Of a stretch of 64,000 nt of DNA, positions 41,101 through 53,100 are shown piece by piece. The position numbers and the translations under genes were made by a program. The DNA lies in NCBI RefSeq assembly GCF_037975245.1, contig NC_092570.1, forward strand, positions 3,998,001 through 4,062,000. The letters run 5' to 3'. The stretch is from Apostichopus japonicus. Taxonomy: Eukaryota; Echinodermata; Holothuroidea; Aspidochirotida; Stichopodidae. The notes beneath the pieces were generated by a model that worked only from the letters and a program-made list of their open reading frames with translations, was not told where the DNA came from and did not search any database. Numbering within the stretch: position 1 is the first letter of the stretch; each line of letters begins with the position of its first letter.

Positions 41101-44100
41101 TTCGTTCATACGAGGATGGCATGCTCTCCCTGCTCATGGAGGAACCGCGCCGATCACTTTGAGTGAAATAACTCTTCCTCTGAGGAGGAGGGGAGAAATC
41201 GCTCATTCGTGAGGATCCGCGATCGCTGTAATGAGACGAGACGCGGTCGCTGTACCTCGACAGGTAGTCACTCTGGTGAGATGGCGGCCGTTCGTCGTAG
41301 CTAGACGTTACCTGTTCGCTCATTCTAGACGAAGGCCGGTCATTCTGAATTTGGGGAGATGTGGCTGATGACAAGTATGAGAACCCATGTCTATTTTGTC
41401 TAGTTGGGAGGGAGTGAAGAGACTGGCTTTTATTCAACATTCCTGAATACTGCCGGGGCTTGTAAGTGTCCCCAAAATGACCGTTACGGTGACGGTCCGA
41501 ATGGTAACTGTCAAAATCCATAGTTATTGGGCCTCAGATTCCAACGCAGTCTCACAGAATACAAAACAATCTAAAATGGCTGATAGATATCGAGTAGATT
41601 TGTCATGGCTTTACACTCAGAAATATCTGGGAAAAATAAATACATAAAATTTAAAACCATCAGTATATGTTAAATGTCAATGTACATTAACCGATACATG
41701 AAAATTCTTACCGCAGTACATTACTGTATAAACTGATCAAAAGTCAATATCAATTGAGAATTGAACTCAATTGAATAATTACACCAGAGAGAATTGTCAC
41801 GGTTTTCAAGGATCTGCTCTTAAAAAAAAAAAAAAATCAGATTGTTGTTCAATCTGTTCCTCTTACAAATAACTTGATAAGATACTCAATTGCTCTTAAA
41901 CTGTGTGTGAAAAGAACCATGCACACATGAAATTAGAATAGGTACTGTACTAAGCACATCCAACAACTATTATTCTACTAAAAATGATCCAATGTAATGA
42001 TTGAAGGCAAGAGCCTTCATCATGGATACAAATATATAATCAGTGTGCTATTGTCTCAATTGAGATACTGTATGTCAACAGAAATCTTATATCTGGAGAA
42101 GAGTCTTAGGCTGTACACACTTACACATACCATATTAAAGTTTTGAAATAAATTTACTGAAAAAGCAAAATTTAAAACATATTCAAACTCTTTTACTCTA
42201 ATTACAACTGAATTCTGTGCTCTGAAAAAAGAAATTAAAAACATAGGTATGGGCTAAAAAGTCTGCAAGCTATTTTACAAAAGAAATCAAGAAAACTTTT
42301 TTTGCTCTTTTTTTTCAATGTGCCAAACTAATTGTTGATCCATCTTTGAGTTCTCTCTGTCACCAAAGCAACTGATGAATTAATTAGCCAAAATCATTGA
42401 CATTTTTCGTAACTTTTTATAGTACCACATCAATTCATTATCTTATTTTAGCAAATAGTTCTTCATAAATTGTGTTCTTTCCTTAAATATTTGAACTCTG
42501 GCAAGGGAACTCATGTATACACCAGCTGGTAATAAAAATATATCGTTGGGTCACGTTTACTCTCTACACAGACTGGCAGCTATACAGTACCTTCATCAAA
42601 TTTTGTATTCAAACTGTTCCTGAGAAGATTACACAAGTCAATGCCAGTTTAACAACTTGTGAAAAGAACTATCTCTCGGAAGTGTCGAGTGGAAACACTG
42701 ACTTGAAACAGTCGAGTTCCCATTACACAAAAACTACAATACAAGCAAGTTATGCGAGGTCACACTGTATGTGTTGATCATGCCATTGGATATACACATT
42801 GTACAGTACAGTATACCCCTGCTGTATACACTTATAGAGAATCTGTGCTTTAAAGCTTGAGTGTGTTGTCATGTAAAAACAGGTCAACTCTATATTACCC
42901 CTCCCCCCGCCCCACAACTCAATAGTTAAGTTAACTCCATCATCTCAAAAGGATTGTCTGGTAGCCCTAAGAAGTTACCTTAAATATTATTCATAAATAA
43001 TTTTCCAAACATGTTGTCAAAGTATGAGAACTCTAATGTTGCGTTTGACAGAGAAATGATTTTTAATCGTTAAGGTTGGACGTTTCAAATATGATTTGAA
43101 CAGTAACGAACGTGACGTCATCTTCGCAAATGCAGATTGCGACATAACCCACGCTCCGTAATAGTACCTACAGTAATCACAACCAAACCGCGTTGTATTT
43201 CTTCCTTAATTTTCGGTGAAATTTCTTATAAATTAGATATGTCTTTAAAAACTCCTTAAGCCGCCATCTATGTAGTAGATTGGTGGTTTCGTGGTCTTTG
43301 TGTAACACAAGATAAGTTTGAACAGCAGACTCTTCGTTGTTTACAATGCGATGTTTAGCTCTAAAGAGAAGAATGTTCACATGTGGGCTACTCTAACGTT
43401 TACAATCGGACAGTTCTGCGAAGCTTAAGCTTCTCCATACTACATTCTGCTCTGACATCGATTCCGCCAAGTTTCATCTTTAGGTGTTTCAAATACTTTT
43501 CAAGGTTCCTTTTACTGTAAAGTTTATCCGTGAATTTTATTTCAGCGATTTCGAAGAACAGTTTATGAACGGTGGCTTGAGTGTCAGAGTGTATTATGTG
43601 CAATGCTATATATGTATACCAACTGGGCATGGTAGGCTGTATACGTTTGCGATGTGTACGTAATATACAATAGGCAATCACCTGTGCGTGTACACGTGAG
43701 AGTGTTTTTGCTGCGGAAATGGGAGTGCTAACTTCAAGTCGCCTGTTTTGTCTATTTGCCTGGACTACTGTAGGCCAATCACCAATTGTTGGGTTCGAAC
43801 AAACGGTGCTTTTGGTGAGAAACTGGTGAATTTGGAAACCAGATTTCTACAAGAAGAAAACGTCAAATGGGGACAATTTTCACATGTTTAGAAAAAGAAA
43901 AATAAGAACTACAAGGACAATGTATCAAAATCTTCCACCAGACAATTCCTATAAGCTAGTAAATCGTTAATTATTCTTTAAGGAGAGACAGACTAGATCA
44001 TCAATGTTCTTCCATACATGTGATTATAGCAATCAAACTGCGTAGTACAGTTTACTGCAAAAAACTTTCCCGAAACAGCTGAGGAAAATCTTATTCCATT

Positions 44101-47100
44101 TTGAAGCATTCTTCCAACTGTACAGTTAATCGAGGGACAACCAGGTCTTACTTGTTGGTTGTCAGAAGAGCAAATTGGTTGTCCGAAAAAATGAAAAAAA
44201 AAAACAATTTAGCCAATAATGAAACTGGAAAATTCAGTCAAGTTTGAGATAATGAAGTATAAAGCTGACAAGAAAATGATCTAATGCTGTAAATGCATGC
44301 TCTTCACTTGATTGTTGTATCTTGCAAGGATATCCATCCCCCTCCCCCCCACCCACCTTTAGAGTTTTTTCAATTTGCTATAAAGTTGCAAAATAAACTT
44401 GTTAAAATAAGAATTGCAAATTTAACCCTGCTCATTACCCTGTAGTTTCCTGTTTAATGCAATTTTTTTTTTTTTTTTTTGGTTCTTGTTAATTAAATTG
44501 AAATGATGAATGAATTATATTGATATTTAAAGTTTGATAACTCTTAAGACCCCTAAAGATACTATTTCAGAATAAACCTCCATAATCCCATTCCCTTGAA
44601 TTACAACTCACCCGTCAAAAATGTGGGTTTTATAATAAATTCTTCACATCTATACAACACGATGCACAATAGAACACTCCCCACTGGCTTATTTAGTGTT
44701 ATTCAATTGCTATAGAGCCAACCCATCAGTGTGAACAAAGTATATATATATACCCTGGTTGCATGCATTCACAATACAATACCACCTTAGAAGTGATTGT
44801 GTATCTTCATAACAAATATTCTACAGTTTTTAAAGGTATGCTGTATTAGCCCCAAATATGCTAGATATTCAAATATGGTCACTTTTGGTCAAAATTCTTT
44901 AAACTGTTCTAATTACAACCTACGAGGAAATTTTCCTCACTGGGACATTCAGTCACCATGTGTGTTGCTTAAAAATGTCTGAGAACAAGTTTGGAGAGTA
45001 AAGACCTCCAGGAAATTACTTTTTTGAAAACTTTTAGCAATTTTAGTGTGCTATAATTTGGTGCCTATACTGACCATACCTTTAAGGATACACTGTTTAT
45101 ATTGCAGTTGAAGACCTCATATAAAAATGCTGAATGGAGTGCTAACTGCTGTCAATATTTATAATCAGACTTTGATTCAGTATGTTTATTTGACAGAATA
45201 AATTGGCAAATAATTTGGTGTAAAGATTTTACCAAACCATGCGGCTTAAAAATATTTTCTTTTCCTTCATCAGTCTGAATAAACATATGTACGTAAGTTC
45301 TGTGTCAAAAACACTAAACTATTGACAATAACTAAAGTTTTGTCATGTGTGACAACTTTTTTAGTTTCTCCCTATTTTGAGGGATATACAGTATACTACT
45401 TTAAAATGAGAAGCAAACCAAACAATACTATCATGATTAACACATGATGTAGGAGAGAATTCTCATTCAATAGCTCCCATTATACTGTACAGCTAAGTAT
45501 AAGCGACTAGGCCTACTGTATTAAGTATCTTACATGTTTTAATTATCCCTCCAGCTGCTAGACCAACAGTAGACTTATAGGGGCATCTAATAGGGGCCGG
45601 GCATCACAGAGCATCACAGCCTGGGTAAGTCTAATAAGGGCATCACAGAGCAACTGCAGTGACTGAATTTCTTTTTTTCTTTATTTACGTTCCTTTGTAT
45701 AGAGATGGATTTTGTTGTACTAACATGATGACACTGCTGTCTGCTAGCCATACAGTACCTGCTATTTGATTTATCTGTTAATTTAATAGACCTTAACATG
45801 CATGTACCTTCACCATGAACTTACAAAAGGGAAAGTGAAACGTTATTTTGTTTTTGCATATTTCCACGTGGGCCCCAGACATGACTTTTGAACCAGGATA
45901 TAAGCCTAGAGTATTAGGTATCTCAATTGAAACTTATAAGACTTTTTCTTAATAATCCTACTGTACTTTCTGTGAGGGAGAAGTCTCTATAACATACAAC
46001 ATAAAGATAAATGGCGGGCGAAGTTTGGTTCTTTCATTAAACATCGTCAACAGTGGGACCCCAAAATTTAGCGTGCTAATAGTACACTAGTAACCAAAGT
46101 ATTTTTAGTACCAAAGGTATTCCAGATTGATCCTAGACATAAGATCCTAGCATCATCCAGTTCAGTAGCCTCCTTAGATCCATCAAAGATGTCTTTTCTC
46201 TGTAATGGGTTAAAATTATACGCTACTATGAAATGATTAGATCAACATGGAGACTGCTTTAATTGTGAGTCACGATTAAAAAAAACACTTCTTCGAGTTG
46301 AATGACCATTTCTCACACTTTCTAGCCTATTTTGTGAAAAACAAATTTGATATGTAAGATAAAATTTTCCCAAAATCCAATCTATAGCAGTGAGAGGATA
46401 ATCCTTGAAATCTTAAACAGTGAATGTTCATCAGATCCATATGAGTGGAAACTCAATGATACTGTTTTCTTTATGCAAGCACCTGTACACCAGTGGTATT
46501 CTATTACAGTTTCAGGAGAAAAACTCATTATCCACTGAAATTTACTTACTCAAGCCTGAAGCAATATTACAGAAACTAGCACAAATCCTCACAACCCCCC
46601 CCCTCCCTCCCCCCCTCAAGAAAAAATGCAAAAATCCTCATTGCCAACATATTCTTCAATTTTTTTTAATTATTATTTTAACATTTAGTTGCTAGCTTCA
46701 TGCCTCCTATATTAGTTTACCTACTTTTTTGGACAAGTAAAATAGGTCCTTCACCCTTAGAGACTTTGTTTTTGAGCCAAAAAAAATGACAAAAGCTGAG
46801 AAACATGACAGGTTCGGAAGGCCATGTCTAACAATGGTAGATAAACTGAGCCATTGTGCAGACCGTATAGTGTTCATGGGGAACTCATGTTTTCGCAAGG
46901 AATAGAATTTCTGTAAATCCTCAATACCACAGCGAAAGATTGATGACGACATTTTAGGAATACACATTATTCACATCTGTCTAAAGGAAAGGACTTGTTG
47001 CCGCTATGTTGGAATGACTTATTTACAAAATATCAAAACAAAGTTAAAGCCCTCTAGATAGAGAATACTTTAATGTTTATGGAAGGAAAACTATATTCCA

Positions 47101-50100
47101 TTTTGTTTATTTGTTTGTCTGGAAGATGAAGTGGAATCTGGGAAAATTTATAAAGAATGATAATGTATACTAAATATGAAACTATGTTACCAACATTCTA
47201 TAAGGTTATATTGTTGTTATCAGATATATGACCAGGCATTTTTGAGCAAGAGACCCCATTGGTCTGGGTAAGAATAGGCAAAACAGTTTTTGTGATGGGG
47301 GAGGGTGGGGGGGGGAGGAAGAAGTCGAGGAAGGAGGGAAAACCATGATTAAAGACCAGGCATCTGTACAATTACTGTATTTTCTTATTTCTGTACAGTA
47401 CACATACTGTATACAGTAGGCTACACTTAACCAACAATACAAACCTTAATTTCTATTTCCTATATTTTGTCAATGGTCGCTGAAACCACGGCAAAATACA
47501 GAATAAGAAAGAATGTCCAAACTGACCATGGATGCTCAGAGAATTGGGTAAATTTGCTTTCATACAAGTAAAGTGTTCCATAGTGTAGGGTACTGTATAC
47601 ATGGTACTGTACACTGTACTACCATGCTTAAGAGCAATTAAACTGTATCAAAAGTATGAATGGTTCTGTAACTGATCTAATCATGACAGGATATTCATAC
47701 TGATCCTACCGTTCAGCTGTTAAAGTCCTTTAAAATATCTCCTGACAAAACTTCCCCCCAAAAATATGTTTTCAAATGGTTGATAAAAATAGAGCTACAG
47801 AGCATAGCACATAGCATATTGCATAATATTGTAGCTGAACTACATATTAATTTTTTCCAAAGTCAATTTTGACTAAATTAGGTCAAGATATTGATTAATA
47901 CAATTCTTTTTCGATGAACAATACGATGTAAAGGATAGAATAGTATATTTCTGGTAGGTCTTCATGCTGCAATCAATATCTACTACAAATTTTGCCAAGA
48001 ATGTCTGAAACCTGCCCTAATTTCACATCACACCGCTCCTTTTTGTACAGTATGCCTGTCAGGGTTGGCATTTTCCGGGGAAAAACCTGTTTTTCCCACT
48101 AAGCGGTAAAAACCAGGTAAAAACTGGGAAAAACTGGTAAATACCGGTAAAAACCGCCTCCGTCTCGAAAACTATTGTTACTTGTCCGTAATATGCAGGG
48201 TCATCAGTAGGCATGATATTGTTTCATGACAGGCATATGTTATTGAATATGGGAGTTTCTTAGCTTCATTTTGAGCTATTTTATCACAACCTAATTTTAC
48301 TTTTTGTGGAAAAAAGAGTATTTTTCATATTGCACATGTATAGTTATTATGTCACGATCTCTTTAGCAGTATGCATTGCCTATTGCCCAAACCATTATAG
48401 GTCTACACTGGGACACTCACCCCTCCTAAATTCTTCAGGCCTATTATGTGCTCAGACTGTTCATTCAATTAATACAGTAGGCAACAGTCTATTGAGGTGA
48501 ACTTCAATCCAGGGGGCTCAATAGAAACTGCTTTGAAACTATGTAAGGCACATGGGCCCAATTAAAGTATTAAACGCACAATCTACTTGGTGAGCGAGTT
48601 GCAAAAGTTACACTGTGAATATGTTTGCTCACTTTCCATGTTTTTGTGATGGTGTTGCATTATATATAAATGTAACAAGACAATGTGACATGTATAACAT
48701 GACGAACCAAAGCCCTAGGAGGCGCCAACAGTTTGATATGGACAATCGGATCCTGTACTTACATGTTTCCACTAAGTACATTTTTTTTGTTTTTTAACAA
48801 AATTATATTAGTAGCTAACTTTTATCACCAAAAACATTTCAGATGGGGGTGGCCTGGGCCTCCAGGGTCCCTTCCCTGGATCCACCTCTTTCCAGAAGAT
48901 GACTGATTTCCTACATTTTTGAGACTCATGCATCTATTGAATAGTTTTTGCAGTACATGCTTTCACAACTGTAAGTATAAATAGCACAGAGAGATAATAC
49001 CAAAGAAAAGTGATGCAGGTCGTAACCCTGTGGTGGGTTGGTAAGGTGGGGCCAAGGGGAGGGGAAGGGGAGGGGTATAGCAATACACCAATATGCGGTA
49101 GACTGGAAAGTGGTTGGTGTGGAAAGTGTAATATTGTAGAGTGTAGACAGGTAAGGAGATTATTGTACAGGTTGAGGAACATGTTAACATGCGTATTGAC
49201 TGGCTTAATATTTATGGTTCCCCCAAAAAATATGGAGAGCAATTGTTGCCACTTTACAGAGATCAGATATAAGCCCATACATAATGTAAAGGAACAGAGT
49301 CACTTTAAAGATCATTAGTATTGGTCAAAAGTACCTTCCCTGGGTGCCCTGCAGATCTGAGAGGGTTACTTCTAGACACTGAGGAATGTTAAAATTGACA
49401 ATTAAATTGTTCAGTCGAGGAAAAATTACTTAAAGATGGCAATAATATAAGGCCTGTTGAAGTTGGAGCACCAGTGAACCATTATTTGACTTTCTAGTAT
49501 ATTTGGGACCGACACTGATGATCTTTAACATTCACTGAACAAAAATATTATAAACAAAAATCGGGAATATCCACAAAGTACAGGAAAATCACTGATTGTA
49601 TGAATTTAAAGTAGGCCTAATGGGTGTGACCAACTAGCACAAATTAATGATTTGTCAAATATGCATGTACAGTAAGTTAAAGCACAAGCCTAAAGTTTAT
49701 GCTATACACTGTAGATTGAAGCTTAATTATCTTACATTAAAATCAACTCGGATGAGCCTCTGGAATTTTAGATAACATCTGCAGAATCCAGACTTTGACC
49801 GACTCAACTGTCCACAAAGTACAGATGTCAGTAGCTAAGTGATGAGGATGTGAATATTGATTTTGACTAAGAGCCAAATAAGCTTGTAAACAAAACCTGA
49901 CCAAATTATTCAAAAATTACCTGTATCTTAATTATCAGTAATTAGCCTCCTAGAATTATGCAATGACAGATCTAGAATTAATGAGAAACGTAGGTTTAGA
50001 AAAGAAAATTGTAAAAAGTGAAGGAGCTTAAAACAATGGCTGATATATAGCAAAAACAACAGACACTTACAGTAGAGCATTTAAATTATTACATCAACAC

Positions 50101-53100
50101 TGTATAACCCACAAAATTCCAAAGAGAAAATCACACCTTTCCATACTGTAACGTACGCTTATAATCCCCTGTACACAGCGCAGTGAATGGAACAGATTTC
50201 ACATAGCTTCCACGAAAGAAAAAAAAACAAAACACTTGTCAATTCTCCTGACTATAACAACCTAAACTGTCATCAGAAATACCTAAATATTGGACCAATT
50301 CAATGGTCAGAATCGTCGAAAAAATCTCTTTAAATCAGTTCAGGACCGTAGCCTTCCTCACGCTCATTTTTCTCCGATGCACAAGATAATCACTGTCCCA
50401 AAAGTCGATGGTAAACCATGAGGAAAAAAAACCTTATCTACAACAGTTTTACCATGATAGGTAAAATGGTGGCAAGCTTGCACTCATGACTAGTGCCTGC
50501 TGAATTTTTTCCTGTACATCTTTAGATTCTGAATAAGGTGAGGCTATAGGGTTGGGACTTACTGCACTAAAAGACGATCATACCTCAAATCTAGCGGAGC
50601 GTGACAGACAGAAGGGTCTGTGAAACCTGCAGTAAAGTACTGAGAGGGGGAGACATTAAGCAAAAAAAGTTGTAACCACCTTTAGTATAATGACTGTGTC
50701 CAGGTAAAATAATAATATATGTAACACAAATATCCAGGTCTGAGTGTAGTAGCTGTCTATCTAAGATCTATCTTTCTCTGTGTGTGCTTCAATATGGAAC
50801 TGTACAGTATGCCTACAGCTTAGCTTTAAGACATGTCAATTCAATTGTCCCCAAGTTTTTGTGTGGTTATTCTTGTTTTGAATAGAAGGATTTTGGCTTT
50901 GGAGGGTATTAAGTCTAGGGGCCACTTTGGGTCTGTAGATCAAAAGAATTGTAGTTTAAGAAATATGTTCAAAGCTTTGTAAGTTTCTATTATTATTTAC
51001 CTGCAGGTAATGATCAAAACATTCTATATACAGCATGAATTCCAGAGAGCATCAGGAGGTTGATTTTAATTATCTCGTTAATCAGGCAATTGTGGAGGAT
51101 CATGCTGCAGATGCTTGATTATGGTTACATGTAGAGGGCAATAGGTGAAGCTGGGAATTAATTACAGGGAAGCAGGTGGGGGTTTGAAGGGGGGGCTGGC
51201 TGAATTAGGGCAGTTGGGTGTATTACTAGCAGGTACAGGTTGAGGCTGGGGAACTTGAAGCTTGGGAAAGGGGTTTGGTGGTGGGTGGTAAAGAGTTATT
51301 AGCAGATAGAGGCTAGCAATGGGTGAATATTTGCTTGAAGGAAATATATTTCAGTGAGGGGAATGGAATATACTACAAGAACTAACCTGTGGAAGGCATG
51401 ATTTCATATCAGAAGTATACCTGTAGCTAGCCTAATATACTTTAAAAGATATATACCAATTGAAGCTTAGGCCTATAAAGTTTAAAGTATTGTTGCAATA
51501 TATTGTTCATATTAATTTCAAATACATTTCTATAAGTTGCAAAGTACTAGAAGCTAACATTGTGATGTTAAATGCAAAGAATACAAATATTGTAACTAAA
51601 ATCAATGAATCTGATGGGAGGTTTCAAACAATTATCAACCAGAACTAGCTCATTTTTTACATTTTCATCAGCCAATGAGCGTGATATATGGATTAAAGCA
51701 GTCAGGTCTGCAAACTCTTACGCCCACGACCCAGTAGCTTCCATTTGGAATGAGCTAGCCAGTAACCACCAGACCCCCACACCCCCTCAGATTCGATGCT
51801 CGTAATTCATGAAAACTAGCTTGGACAGTGGGTGTTACCAAACTCCCAAACTGCAAATAGTTTTTGCGGTGGAAAATCCTGCAACCCGCCTAATTTTTTT
51901 TACCAATTACCCACTTTTGGGTCGTGCCCCATAGTTTTAATTGTGGACTTGTGGTTGGTCGAAAAGGAAGGTTAGAGGATATGGGTGGGTGGCAATTATT
52001 AAAATATGATTGTCTTATCTCCCAAACATATGTGATCCAGCTATAGTCAATAATGTTTATTTATTGGTTGACAAGTATGAAAGGTAAATAGCCTTACAGT
52101 TGACTGTTCAAAAGTAGAAGGAATGCCTGATATTTGCTGATAGGGATCTCTGTTTGCGTATTCACTCGAATGTGGATGTCAGATCTTTAATATTGAATCA
52201 TCTAGTTAAAGTCCACTATAGTTACTCCCTTGTTGAGATATATGCTTTATCCTAAGAACAATTAAACACACCATAGAGGGATAACTGGATTCAGCTTCAA
52301 CTCCCTCACACCTTAATCTGTTAAACTAAACTTTGATAAGCAAACCCATAATTTCACTTTACCTGATTATGTCTCATTACATAAAACAATTACTCATTAA
52401 AAAAAATTATTAAAAGATTTGGTTTTGGGTGTGTTCACTTTGACTCCATCATACCTAGTACATATTCATTGCCATCAAGATATTTGTATCATATTACTTT
52501 TTGTCATAATTTTGGAGGGGGAGGGGCAGGTGGGGGAGGATAGGGGGGCCTTAATTATTTTTTTATTTTTTATGAAGAACCTGAAAGTAAGCTTCTTCAG
52601 TATAAATCAATGTAATTAATTTCATATCTGTCTGCAGATTTAAACACAATGATTATGGACAATGTCCAACTTGAGTCCCTCCCTCACTGCATTCCCTAAT
52701 TAGTGGGGAGGAATTATAATCCCTTCTTCTCCAAATTCCACATGTATTGTTATTCCAACAATCTTACCTTTCTGGCAGTTAGCTACTTTATCCTCTGGGT
52801 CCAACTCTTGCCATCCTGGACAGTTCTCACCCATAGCATGAGCCAGACCGCAGATGACGAGTCCATCGTTAAAGTCTGACTGTAAATGAAGGGGAAAAAA
52901 AGTCAACAGTTATGACTCACATTAACTTCATTTAAAGGGTGTGAAGACTCACACAAAAAGAAAATCTAATGCCGGTAATCTGACCTAGTTTCGAATGAGG
53001 TGTAACAGAAGTGTTAGACACCACCATCGATCCCAGAAAATACACACACTGCTTGCTACCGTTGGTAATTAGACACAAGTGTACAGTCAGTACATACAGC

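Larger units (their letters stand above)
32796..52767 (-). other. 20-kb intron splitting CH3
   Basis: It contains the alternative first exon, its presumed promoter and 5' UTR, a LINE end, a MITE with nested SINE, a second MITE, dispersed repeats and the orphan PH-like fragment. Most of 32796-40000 and 45100-51600 is AT-rich sequence without recognisable genes. Confidence 0.75.

Noticed and set aside
40083-41109. Open frames on both strands at 40083-40307 (+), 40466-40699 (+) and 40876-41109 (-)
   Set aside because: They are shadows of the 488-codon frame in other frames; none has a domain or splice context.
48060-48170. GGTAAAAAC repeats after CAGGGTTGGCATTTTCC, possible transposon end
   Set aside because: No matching opposite terminus was found nearby, so it stays an unassigned low-complexity patch.
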